Shown: positions 23,118-30,609 of the stretch, one piece after another
Numbering within the stretch: the stretch's first letter is position 1
Layout of the letters: the number at the start of each line of letters is the position of its first letter
Program-made: the position numbers and the translations under genes
Notes under the pieces: model-generated
Seen by the model: the letters and a program-made list of their open reading frames with translations, nothing else
The model's database searches: none
What the model was told of the DNA's origin: nothing
Assembly (NCBI RefSeq): GCF_018129005.1
Contig: NZ_JAAEDL010000036.1
Span: 1-44,015, forward strand
Direction: 5' to 3'
Origin: Neoroseomonas eburnea
GTDB lineage: Bacteria > Pseudomonadota > Alphaproteobacteria > Acetobacterales > Acetobacteraceae
DNA: 44,015 bases

Positions 23118-24583
23118 TGGGCCGGCTACGAGACGCGTGGAACGCCCTGCGCGGCTATGCCGCGGCACAGGATCACCGCGCCTCCGCCTGGGCGCCGTCC
23201 GGCGGCAGTGCGACGGCTGAGGTCGGCACCGCCGCGGCGACGGTCGCACGCCGGGCCCGCGACGCGGTGCGCAACGATCCCTACGCCAGCCGTATCGTCG
23301 ATCTCTGGACCGGCAATGCGGTGGGCGCCGGCATCACGACCCGCTGGCCGGACCAGCGCCATGCCGAAGCCTGGCGCCGCTGGGCGGAGAGCACCGCGTG
23401 CGATGCCGAGGGTCGGCTCGACCTCTATGGCCTCCAGGCCCTGGTCATGCGCGCCGTCGTCGAGAGCGGCGAGTGCTTCGTCCGCTTCCTCATGGCCGCG
23501 CCCTCGTTTGCCAACCCGATCGGCCTGCGGCTGCAGGTGCTGGAGAGCGATCACCTAGACACCGCCCGGAACGGGATGGTGGACGGCGCCGCCACCATCC
23601 AGGGCATCGCCCTCGGCGAGGCCGGCGAGCCGATCGGCTACTGGCTGCACCGGGTGCACCCCGGCGCGGCGTGGATCCTCCCGGGCGCGACTTGGCAAAG
23701 CAGCGAGCGCATCCCGGCCTCGGAGGTGCTGCACGTCTACCGCAAGCGCCGGCCCGGACAGCTCCGCGACGTCTCCTGGCTCGCGCCCATCCTCCTTCGG
23801 CTGCGTGACCTCGGCGACTACGAGGCGGCGCTGCTGATGAAAGCCAAGATCGAGGCCTGCCTCGCCGCGGTCGTCTCCGAGGAGGGCGACGAGGCCATCA
23901 CCGGCGCTGCCGCGGGGCTGCTCCGCGATGCCCAGGGCCGCGCGGTGGAGAGCTTCGAGCCGGGGATGATCCTGTATCGCCGGGGCATGGGCAGCGTGGA
24001 GGTGGTGAACCCGTCCGGCGGCGGATCGCACGCGGCCTTCGCCCGCCGCGCGCTGGAGGCGGCCGCGGTCGGCGCCGGCCTCACCTACGACCAGGTCTCC
24101 GGCGACCTCACCCAGGCGAACTACTCGTCGCTCCGCGCCGGCAAGATCGAGTTCCGCCGCCTCTGCGAGCAGGTGCAGTACGGCATGCTGATCCCGATGC
24201 TGGTGCGGCCCATCGCCGACCGCTTCCACGCCCAGGGCGCGCTGCTCGGGCTGTGGGGTGCCGAGATGCCGGACGGCGTCAGCCACGTCCCACCCGCGCA
24301 CGAGATGATCGACCCGCTCAAGGACACCACCGCCCTCATCGCCCAGGTGCGCGCCGGCTTTGTGCCGCAGCCGGAGGCAGCCGGCGCCTTCGGCTACGAC
24401 TTCCGCGCCGCCGTGGAGATGATCCGCGAGGCCAATGCGCTGCTCGACGAGGCCGGCATCTCGCTCGACACCGACCCGCGGCGCGTCGCGAAGTCTGGCG
24501 CTGCCCAGGACGCCGCGCAGATGGCCGCCGTCGAGATCGCCGCCACCGGCGCCGCCGCGCCTCCCGGAGGAGAACCCCGATGA
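23117..24583 (+). CDS. Lambda-family phage portal protein
   Basis: A 488-residue portal protein. Recognisable segments are ARRARDAVRNDPYASRIVDLWTGNAVGAGI, then AVVESGECFVRFL, LEVLESDHLD-like LQVLESDHLDTARNG, and the lambda-B-like core GLTYDQVSGDLTQANYSSLRAGKIEFRR. The portal dodecamer forms the DNA gate of the head. The length is normal and the frame intact. ATG 23117 is used; a GTG three bases earlier is in frame. Its TGA overlaps the ATG of the chimeric tail-protein gene, where a protease/capsid gene would normally be expected. Confidence 0.93.
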   Translation: MGRLRDAWNALRGYAAAQDHRASAWAPSGGSATAEVGTAAATVARRARDAVRNDPYASRIVDLWTGNAVGAGITTRWPDQRHAEAWRRWAESTACDAEGRLDLYGLQALVMRAVVESGECFVRFLMAAPSFANPIGLRLQVLESDHLDTARNGMVDGAATIQGIALGEAGEPIGYWLHRVHPGAAWILPGATWQSSERIPASEVLHVYRKRRPGQLRDVSWLAPILLRLRDLGDYEAALLMKAKIEACLAAVVSEEGDEAITGAAAGLLRDAQGRAVESFEPGMILYRRGMGSVEVVNPSGGGSHAAFARRALEAAAVGAGLTYDQVSGDLTQANYSSLRAGKIEFRRLCEQVQYGMLIPMLVRPIADRFHAQGALLGLWGAEMPDGVSHVPPAHEMIDPLKDTTALIAQVRAGFVPQPEAAGAFGYDFRAAVEMIREANALLDEAGISLDTDPRRVAKSGAAQDAAQMAAVEIAATGAAAPPGGEPR

Positions 24584-25600
24584 TCGCAGGCGCCTACGAC
24601 TGGACGGACGACATGCTCAAGATCAAGAGCATGCAGAAGAAGTTCCGCGACAGCTTCAACGGGACGGAAATCAACCCGGCCCGCTGGGATGTCGCGGCCA
24701 GCGGCAGCGGCATGGCGCTCGCGGTCGCCGACGGCACCGTCACCATCTCCACCGGCACGACCCTCGACGACGAGATCGTGCTGACCAGCCGCACCGCCTT
24801 CACCATCCCGCTGCGCGTCATGGTCGCGGTGAACCTCAGCCAGCGTATCGCCGGCCAGTCGGTCTGGCTCGAGCTGGTCTCGGTCGATCCGACGTCCGCC
24901 CAGCCGGACGGCCGCAGCGCCGCCGCCTGGCGGCTCGACGGCACCAGTCCGACGCTCGCGAATTACGAGGTGCAGAGCGAGGGCGCGCCGCGATTGGCGA
25001 GTTCCTCGGGCTCGCCGATCCCGACCACCGTCCCCACCGGCTGGTCGGTGCTGGAGATCGAGCCGACCAACGACGAATGCTGGTTCCACGGAAGGCAGCT
25101 CGACACAACGGCGGCGCGCTCGAACTCCTATGTCCGGCACCAGCAGATCCCGGAGCCGAATGCGCTCTACCGCTTCCGGATCCGCGTGCGGAACCGGCAG
25201 TTCATCAACGGCATCTCCGCGGTCGCCAACAACGGCTCCGGCCTGGTGCGCATCACCCGCGCCGCGCATGGCTTCGCGACGAACGATGTGGTGACGGTCG
25301 CCGACGTCTCCGGCGTGCCCGGTGCGAACGGCACCTTCACCATCACGGTCATCGACGCGAACAGCTTCGACCTGGTCGGCTCGACCTTCTCCGGCGCCTA
25401 CCTGAACACCGGCTGGGCCTCGGTCAGCCGGAACCTGGCGCCGGCCTCGAGCACCGATGTGAAGGTGCAGTTCGTCACCATCGCCGACTACGCCGAGTTG
25501 ACGACCGAGATCACCGCCGGGCGCGGCCAGTCGGTCGCCGGCCAGGGGCTCGGCGTGAACGTGCTGAGCAATGTCGCCCCGACGCTGACGGCGGTGGGCG
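24580..25600 (+). pseudogene. Phage tail/structural protein, 3'-truncated and fused out of frame to capsid gene
   Basis: A coherent reading frame from ATG 24580 (ATGA overlap with the portal stop, ribosome site CGGAGGAG) encodes about 340 residues: FRDSFNGTEINPARWDV at the start, an ADECW-like EPTNDECWFHG core, and a GFATNDVVTVADVSGVPG... GTFTITVID repeat of the FCCH type seen in phage tail proteins. At about 25598-25606 homology stops, and the DNA continues as capsid-gene sequence in another frame. The original frame has no stop at the join: it runs through antisense-like residues until it merges in frame with the endolysin-like gene and ends at 27120. If translated it would be an 846-residue chimera. 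Confidence 0.65.
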
Positions 25601-26038
25601 GCCAAGGCCGGCGCGGGCTCTGCTCTCGACCTGCCGAACCTCGCCACCGGCCGCGCCGCCATCATGCGCCAGAAGACCCTAGATGGCCTGCCCATCTCGA
25701 TCGGCAGCACCATGCGGCTGCTGGTCGGCCCGAGCCAGGAGCTCGCGGCCCGGCAGCTCACCATCAGCGTCGCCGCCAACCAGATCGGCAACGCGAACGT
25801 CTTCGCGGGCTTCGTGCAGCCGCTTGTCGAGCCGCTGATCGGGGCGAACCGCTGGTACCTCTTCTCCGACCCGCTGAGCGCGCCGGTCTACGTATACGGC
25901 TACCTGAACGGGGCGGAGGGGCCGCAGGTCACCACCGGCCCGGTCCAGGGCGCCGACGGCATCGAGGTCAGCGTGATCTTCGACTTCGGCGTGGGCGCCA
26001 TCGACTGGCGCGGCGCCTGGTTCAACCCCGGCACCTGA
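25601..26038 (+). pseudogene. Major capsid protein, C-terminal fragment
   Basis: From about 25604 the +2 frame relative to the upstream gene reads GSALDLPNLATGRAAIMRQK, then MRLLVGPSQELAARQLTIS, FVQPLVEPLI, RWYLFSDPLSAPVYVYGYLNG and FDFGVGAIDWRGAWFNPG to the TAG/TGA region at 26038. This is the C-terminal half of Mu-gpT/protease-fused phage capsid proteins, including the WYLF and DWRG landmarks. The N-terminal two thirds and the expected prohead protease are missing. The first ATG in frame is 25664, so an N-terminally deleted product of 124 residues is possible. It cannot assemble a normal capsid. Confidence 0.7.
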
Positions 26039-26063
26039 GCGTCCGACCACCCCTCGTGAACCT

Positions 26064-26100
26064 ACGCAGAGGCCGCCCACCCGGGCGGCTTCTGCGTTTC
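26064..26100 (+). terminator. Strong hairpin terminator between capsid remnant and decoration protein
   Basis: A 15-bp stem, 26064-26078 against 26083-26097, with one G-T pair and a 4-nt ACCC loop, ending in TTTC. It lies 25 nt after the capsid-fragment stop. Terminators or attenuators after a major capsid gene are common and adjust relative expression. This one survived the loss of the capsid 5' part. Confidence 0.8.
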
Positions 26101-26116
26101 TGGAGATCCCATCCCC

Positions 26117-26467
26117 ATGCGCAACTGCATCCGTCCCGACGCCCGCTCCGTCCCCATGGTCGTGCCCTATGCCGGCGGCATCCTCTCCGGCCAGGGCATG
26201 CTGGTCGGCGCCTTCTTCGGCGTGGCCGCGGCCGACGCCGCGCAGAACGCCACCGTCGAGTGCGAGACCCGCGGCGAGTTCGAGCTCACCAAGGATCCGA
26301 CCCAGGCCATGGCCGCTGGCACGCGCGTTTTCTGGGACAACACCAACCGGCGCCTGACCACCACCGCGACGGGCAACTTCCAGGTCGGCGTTGTCACCGC
26401 CGCCGCCCTCGCGGCCGACGCCACGGTGCGCGTCATGCTGGCCCGCGTACCGGCCTCGGGGGCGTGA
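26117..26467 (+). CDS. DUF2190 capsid decoration (cement) protein
   Basis: A 116-residue beta-rich protein with the DUF2190 pattern: PYAGGILSGQGMLVGAFFGVAA, then ATVECETRGEFELTKDPTQ, TRVFWDNTNRRLTT and NFQVGVVTAAALAADATVRVML. DUF2190 proteins bind the outside of the mature head and usually lie next to the major capsid gene, which agrees with the capsid remnant upstream. The frame is intact and ATG 26117 follows the terminator by 17 nt. Confidence 0.88.
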   Translation: MRNCIRPDARSVPMVVPYAGGILSGQGMLVGAFFGVAAADAAQNATVECETRGEFELTKDPTQAMAAGTRVFWDNTNRRLTTTATGNFQVGVVTAAALAADATVRVMLARVPASGA

Positions 26468-26469
26468 CC

Positions 26470-27120
26470 ATGGATCCCAAGGCCAGCCGGGGCTACCGCA
26501 ACCGCAACCCCGGCAACATCGAGCACGTCGCCACGAACAAGTGGCTCGGCCTCGAGACGCCGCCCTCGGACGGGCGGTTCTGTCGGTTCCGCTCGCATCA
26601 GCACGGCATCCGCGCGCTGGCCCTGCTGCTGCAGAGCTACCAGGACCGGCACGGGCTGCGCACCGTGCGCGGGATCGTGGCGCGCTGGGCGCCCAGCACC
26701 GAGAACAACACCCGCGCCTACCAGGACGTCGTGGCCAAGCGCCTCGCGGTCGGGGTGGATGAGCTCATCGACCTGCACGACGCTGCGACGATGCGCGGGC
26801 TGGTCGAGGCGATCATCCGCCATGAGCTCGGCGGCATGCCCTACGCGCCGGAGACGATCGCGGAGGGCCTGCGCATGGCCGGCCTGGTCCAGCCCGGCCT
26901 CGCCCACAGTGGCACGGTCCGCGCCGCCGCGGGCTCGGTGGTTGCCGGCGTCACAGCGGCGGCGGTGGTCGATGCGGTCACGACGCTGGCGCCGCATTCC
27001 GATGGCCTGGCCGCGGTGCTGCGGGCGCTCGGCCCCTGGGGCGTTGCCGCCGCGGTGATCGGCGTCGCGGCCTGGACCATCCACCAGCGGCTGCAGCGGC
27101 AGCGGGAGGTGACCCGATGA
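26470..27120 (+). CDS. P5-like endolysin with C-terminal membrane segments
   Basis: A 216-residue protein. The N-terminal half (RGYRNRNPGNIEH, then GRFCRFRSHQHGIRALALLLQSY, RGIVARWAPSTENNTRAYQDVVA) resembles the phage structural protein P5/muramidase-like family, in which NPGNI and the later acidic residues form a lysozyme-like site. The C-terminal third holds two hydrophobic stretches (AAAGSVVAGVTAAAVVDAV and GPWGVAAAVIGVAAWTI), which would anchor it in the membrane or act as a holin-like part. ATG 26470 is the start. The same frame is open upstream into the chimeric tail gene. The next gene overlaps by 4 nt (ATGA). Confidence 0.72.
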   Translation: MDPKASRGYRNRNPGNIEHVATNKWLGLETPPSDGRFCRFRSHQHGIRALALLLQSYQDRHGLRTVRGIVARWAPSTENNTRAYQDVVAKRLAVGVDELIDLHDAATMRGLVEAIIRHELGGMPYAPETIAEGLRMAGLVQPGLAHSGTVRAAAGSVVAGVTAAAVVDAVTTLAPHSDGLAAVLRALGPWGVAAAVIGVAAWTIHQRLQRQREVTR

Positions 27121-27392
27121 CGGACCACGACCGCGAACTCGGCACCATCGTCACCCGCCTGACCGAGATCGAGCGGCGCCTGGCGGAGGGCGACAAGGAC
27201 ATGCGCGAGCTCACCCGCACCGTGACCGAGTTGGTCAAGGCGATGGCCGGCCTCACGGCGCGGCTGTCGCTGGCGGCCGGCGGGGTGCCGGGTGCGTCGC
27301 CGGCGATCCCGGCGACGGGTGCTGCGGCGGCTGGCGGCATCGTCGGCGCGGCGGTCGGCGCGAAGCTCGCCTCCTGGCTCGGGCTCGGCTGA
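27117..27392 (+). CDS. Holin- or spanin-like small membrane protein
   Basis: A 91-residue protein. Residues 1-50 are a charged coiled coil (RLTEIERRLAEGDKDMRELTRTVTELVKAM). Residues about 65-88 are glycine/alanine-rich and hydrophobic (AAAAGGIVGAAVGAKLASWLGLG), a likely membrane hairpin. This layout resembles XhlA-type proteins and other lysis accessory proteins. The ATG overlaps the endolysin-like stop as ATGA, supporting a lysis cassette. The exact class is not decidable from sequence alone. Confidence 0.65.
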   Translation: MTDHDRELGTIVTRLTEIERRLAEGDKDMRELTRTVTELVKAMAGLTARLSLAAGGVPGASPAIPATGAAAAGGIVGAAVGAKLASWLGLG

Positions 27393-27398
27393 TCCGCC

Positions 27399-27707
27399 AT
27401 GGGCGTGTTCGACGACGCGCTGGCGGTGCTCGCGGCCGATCCGAACCTCGGGGTCGAGGCGACCTACCGCGCCGCCGGCACCGGTGCGCCCGTGTTGCTC
27501 CGCGTCCTCCGCTCCAGCCCTGATCGGGTAGTGGACGCTTTCGACACGCCGCTGCTCCGCGCGACCGATGTGCTGACCGTCGCCATCGCGGCCCTGCCGG
27601 CAATCGAGGTGGGCGACATCTTCGCCATCGGTCCGGACCTGCTGACGGTGGACAGCGCGGAGCGGGACGCCGCCGGGGTCGCCTGGCGCGTACTCTGCCG
27701 GCGGTAG
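27399..27707 (+). CDS. Head-tail connector (gpFII-like) protein
   Basis: A 102-residue protein beginning MGVFDDALAVLAADPNLGVEATYR, typical of gpFII/head-tail attachment proteins of lambda-like and gene-transfer-agent-like phages, followed by PVLLRVLRSSPDRVVDAF and DIFAIGPDLLTVDSAERD. It would form part of the head-tail interface. The gene is intact, and a tail gene follows 3 nt later, as expected. The order decoration, attachment, tail is preserved apart from the inserted lysis genes. Confidence 0.75.
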   Translation: MGVFDDALAVLAADPNLGVEATYRAAGTGAPVLLRVLRSSPDRVVDAFDTPLLRATDVLTVAIAALPAIEVGDIFAIGPDLLTVDSAERDAAGVAWRVLCRR

Positions 27708-27710
27708 GCC

Positions 27711-28184
27711 GTGCGGCTCACCGCCGTCGTGGGCGACATCCGGAAGTCCCTGGCCGAGGAAGTGCGCGCCGGTGAGCGCGCTGCCTCCCGCGCCGTGCGC
27801 GCCGAGACGGATGCCCTGAAGACTGAGCTCCGCGGCCAGGTCACCGGAACCTTGGGCGGCAAGGCGCGCGGCATCGCCAACGCCTGGCGCTCGCAGGTCT
27901 TCCCGCGCATCCCCGGCGCCGTCACCGCGCCCGCCGCGCTCGGCATCACCGGCGGCATGCGGCTCTCCGGCGGCTTTCCGTCTGACGTGGTGCGGCTGCA
28001 GGTCTTCGAGGCGACCTCGAACAGCCTCGCCGCCGCCGTGAAGCTCGCGACCGAGCCCACCGCGCTGCCCTGGGACCGCACCGGCCTCACCGCGGGCCAG
28101 GCCCGCTGGTACTGGCTCCGCGTCGTCTCCGCGGAGGGCAACGTCTCGGCCCTCGCCGGGCCCGTCACCGCCACCGCCCTCTGA
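27711..28184 (+). CDS. In-frame chimera: DUF6441 N-terminus joined to a tail-tip C-terminus
   Basis: A 157-residue open frame from GTG 27711. Residues 1 to about 66 (VVGDIRKSLAEEVRAGERAA, then LRGQVTGTLGGKARGIANAWRSQVFP) match the start of DUF6441 phage tail proteins. From about residue 83 on, the sequence is different in kind: LSGGFPSDVVRLQVFEATSN, TEPTALPWDRTGLTAGQARWYWLRVVSAEGNVSALAGPVTA, a fibronectin-III-like repeat from the end of tail-tip/host-specificity proteins. The join at about 27905-27960 would remove tail tube, assembly chaperones, tape measure and most of the tip gene. The frame is kept, so a product may be made. Confidence 0.6.
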   Translation: MRLTAVVGDIRKSLAEEVRAGERAASRAVRAETDALKTELRGQVTGTLGGKARGIANAWRSQVFPRIPGAVTAPAALGITGGMRLSGGFPSDVVRLQVFEATSNSLAAAVKLATEPTALPWDRTGLTAGQARWYWLRVVSAEGNVSALAGPVTATAL

Positions 28185-28196
28185 TCGGAGGCAGCC

Positions 28197-30032
28197 ATGG
28201 CCGCCCGCATCGACGACCTGATGGTCCTCGGCCAGAACATCTCCAAGACCGACCTGGCGAAGTACCTCCGCGACCGCGAGGCGGTGCTGCCGCGCGACTT
28301 CGGCGGCCTCGGCGACGGCGCCGCCAACGACCGCGCCGCCATCCAGGCCGCCTTCGATCGCGCCGCCGCGGACGGCAAGTTCGCCGTCATCCCGCCCGGC
28401 ACCTGGAACGTCGACGCCGGCGTCACGCTCGGCGGCGGCGTCCGCGGGCTGATCATGCAGGGGGTGATCCAGTACACCGGCGCGGCCAACGCGGCGGCCA
28501 CCGTGCTGACGCTGGGCGATGGCGGCACCACCCGCAACGGCGAGAAGCTCTACCTCAACCTCCAGGTCACGCGGCAGATCCAGTCGGACTGGGCGAGCGA
28601 GGCCGACATCGGCATCCTCGCGCGCAACCTCGACTCCTCGCTGCTCGACCTGCGCCTGGTCTCGGGCTTCACGATCGGGCTGCGCACGCTGGGGGACGGC
28701 CGCGGCTTCGAGGACACGACGCTGATCCTCGGCCGGATCCTGAACAACCGCTACGGGCTCGACGCGCACTGCGCCACCGCCACGGCCTGGAACACCTCGA
28801 TCCGCTACTATGGCGGCCACTTCGCCTGCGCGACCGGCATCAACCCGACGCTCGACCGCTTCGGGGTGCGCTTCTCTCGGCAGGCGGGGGCCTACAACAA
28901 CCACAACCGGCACATCTTCGACGGGCCGAACTTCGAGCTGCGCCAGCTCGACCCGAACGTCGCCATCCCCTTCCTGAACGAGACCAGCGGCACCGCGATC
29001 ATCTCGCGGGGCATGCGCATGGAGGCCTGCTCGCCGATCGCGGCGCGGCATACCGGGGCGGCGACCGACTGTGAGTACGAGGTGGCCTGGGCGCAGACCT
29101 ACGCGATCGGCATCGACTACACCGCGACGGCGACCCGCGCCGGCAACGCCGTCTACAACCGGCACCGAGCGCCGGCGTCGCGGCTGACCCGGCTGCTGGC
29201 GAACCTCCCGAACCTGCGCGCCGCCGCCTTCAGGCACAGCAACACCGAGATCGGTGTGGAGGGGGCGTGCATCATCGCCACCTCCACCACGACCGAGACC
29301 ACCATGGCGGCGCTGTCCTGGAACGGGCTGGACGGCATCGCGGCGACCGGGCGGGGGCTGCTGCTGAACGCCAACCGCGGCGTCGCTTTCGTGGTCCAGA
29401 CCACGCACGCGAAGGAGTTCGCCCTGGCGCATTGGCTGGTCGGCGGCGCCGATGGCGGACGGCTCTGCGTGCGCTGCTTCGACGGTGCCGGCACCGTGCG
29501 GGAGAACCAGCCGCAGGACGTTCTGGCCTCCGGCACCACCTTGCAGTGGGACACCGCCTCGAAGAGCTGGCAGGCGGGCGCGGTGATGCAGGACAGCTCG
29601 CTAAACCGCCGGCAGACGGTGCGGCTCGGGGCGGGCGTCGCCTTCGCGCAGATCGGGATCATCGGCTTCGACGGGCAGATCGAGCTCGAGGCGCTGCGGC
29701 TCTACGGCCTGCCGGAGGATGCCCCGGCCATCCTCTACGGCTGCCCGTCGCTGCCGGCAGGAACGCGGACGCTCGCGCTGGAGACCACCTGGGACCTGCC
29801 GAGCCTCGGGCCCGGCGCGACGGCCAACGTCGACGTCACGGTGCCCGGCGCACGGCGCGGCGACTTCGCGGACGCCTCGCTCGACACCAGCAGCATCGCC
29901 TTCGTGCTCGACTGCCACGTCTGGTCGAATAACAGCGTGCGCGTGACCGCGCGGAACGTCAGCGCCTCGACGGTGGACCTGGCTGCCGCACCGCTGGCGG
30001 TGCAGGTGACGAAGCGGCGGTTGCCGACTTAG
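28197..30032 (+). CDS. Tailspike/receptor-binding protein with pectate-lyase-like beta-helix
   Basis: A 611-residue protein. The N-terminal 60 residues link to the tail; then the motif DFGGLGDGAANDRAAIQAAFDRA, typical of phage tailspike head-binding/pectate-lyase-like domains, leads into a right-handed beta-helix region (GVRGLIMQGVIQYTG, repeated short turns to about 400). A C-terminal beta domain follows. Such proteins bind or degrade surface polysaccharide. The gene has its own ATG at 28197, 12 nt after the chimeric gene, with GGAGG upstream. It is the last intact phage structural gene. Confidence 0.8.
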   Translation: MAARIDDLMVLGQNISKTDLAKYLRDREAVLPRDFGGLGDGAANDRAAIQAAFDRAAADGKFAVIPPGTWNVDAGVTLGGGVRGLIMQGVIQYTGAANAAATVLTLGDGGTTRNGEKLYLNLQVTRQIQSDWASEADIGILARNLDSSLLDLRLVSGFTIGLRTLGDGRGFEDTTLILGRILNNRYGLDAHCATATAWNTSIRYYGGHFACATGINPTLDRFGVRFSRQAGAYNNHNRHIFDGPNFELRQLDPNVAIPFLNETSGTAIISRGMRMEACSPIAARHTGAATDCEYEVAWAQTYAIGIDYTATATRAGNAVYNRHRAPASRLTRLLANLPNLRAAAFRHSNTEIGVEGACIIATSTTTETTMAALSWNGLDGIAATGRGLLLNANRGVAFVVQTTHAKEFALAHWLVGGADGGRLCVRCFDGAGTVRENQPQDVLASGTTLQWDTASKSWQAGAVMQDSSLNRRQTVRLGAGVAFAQIGIIGFDGQIELEALRLYGLPEDAPAILYGCPSLPAGTRTLALETTWDLPSLGPGATANVDVTVPGARRGDFADASLDTSSIAFVLDCHVWSNNSVRVTARNVSASTVDLAAAPLAVQVTKRRLPT

Positions 30033-30306
30033 CGGGTTGAGCCAAAGCCACGCGAGGCGGTGGCACCGTGTAGTCAGGATGACGGGCCCGCCACTCGCGC
30101 ACAGCAGCTCGCTCCCGATCAAAGTCTGTCGGCCCCAACTCGCTCCCATCCTCGCCGATGAGGCCGGCCTCCAGCTTAGCCGCCACGATGTGCCAATGAC
30201 GGTCGATGTCCGCCTGTACCTCCGGCCCAGCCGGCCAATGCTTCGCGTACAGCCGAGCGCAGATATCGCGCGCGACAGTCTCGATGTTGCTCGGGGGCGG
30301 CGCCAT
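29959..30306 (-). CDS. Small minus-strand phage-associated protein
   Basis: A 115-residue protein. The coherent part is MAPPPSNIETVARDICARLY, then HWPAGPEVQADIDRHWHIVAAKLEAGLI and DRERAAVREWRARHPDYT; the C-terminal tail is proline/alanine-rich, as expected where it runs antisense to the tailspike 3' end (29959-30032). ATG 30306 is preferred over an open extension to 30345. Function unknown. It marks the right end of recognisable phage genes. Confidence 0.5.
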   Translation of the reverse strand: MAPPPSNIETVARDICARLYAKHWPAGPEVQADIDRHWHIVAAKLEAGLIGEDGSELGPTDFDRERAAVREWRARHPDYTVPPPRVALAQPAKSATAASSPAPPAVRQPGPPSRR

Positions 30307-30609
30307 AGGGGCACGATACTCGAGAGGTGCGGGCTGAAAAAGCACTTCCCCACAAGAGCGATCCGACCGAGGGGTGCGGGATCGGAAAGGCAGGGTGGTC
30401 GCGTCCCTGGCTTCTCACCTGAGCATCATCTGGCCGAGTCGGCATCGCCGCCTTGACGGAGGTGGTGGGGCCCTCGTGGGAAAAGCACCGCCGCTGAGGC
30501 CACCATGTGTTGGATGCACCCCCCAACCAGTCGACCAGGGGCGCCTGAGTTCAAGACGCAATTGCAATTTTCTGGCTAGCGAGGATGATGACTGAAATGC
30601 AATAGGACT
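30307..30609. other. Intergenic region before the defence cluster
   Basis: No convincing gene. It should carry the promoter for the helicase/Wadjet cluster. The last 60 nt are noticeably AT-rich for this DNA: a GCAATTGC palindrome at 30558-30565, and an imperfect inverted repeat, ATTGCAATTTTC at 30561-30572 against GAAATGCAAT at 30594-30603, just before the GTG start. A TTGCAA at about 30562 could be a -35 element, but no good -10 follows. Confidence 0.4.
30558..30603 (+). promoter_or_regulatory. AT-rich dyad upstream of the large helicase
   Basis: The palindrome GCAATTGC (30558-30565) and an ATTGCA...TGCAAT inverted pair (30561-30572 and 30594-30603) end 7 nt before the GTG at 30610. This is a reasonable operator position for the defence cluster. 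No regulator gene sits next to it, so any repressor would be encoded elsewhere. Confidence 0.3.

Larger units (their letters stand above)
2909..30306. mobile_element. Degraded tailed prophage with serine recombinase
   Basis: A block of phage genes in a partly conserved order: recombinase, excisionase-like HTH, recombination and replication genes, methyltransferases, terminase, gpW-like joiner, portal, capsid remnants, lysis-like genes, head-tail connector and tailspike. There is no intact prohead protease, full-length major capsid protein, tail-tube protein or tape-measure protein. Fusion junctions at about 4930, 25600 and 27910 explain the losses as deletions or rearrangements. I could not identify attL/attR core repeats, so the outer limits are those of recognisable phage genes and not true ends. 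Confidence 0.75.

Noticed and set aside
20310..23249. A minus-strand open frame of about 979 codons opposite the terminase genes
   Set aside because: The sequence is rich in Arg, Pro and Gly with no motif, while the plus strand encodes clear terminase subunits over the same span.
26841..29432. A minus-strand open frame of about 863 codons opposite lysis, connector and tailspike genes
   Set aside because: It spans several plus-strand genes and their gaps, showing no protein-like composition; treated as an antisense shadow.
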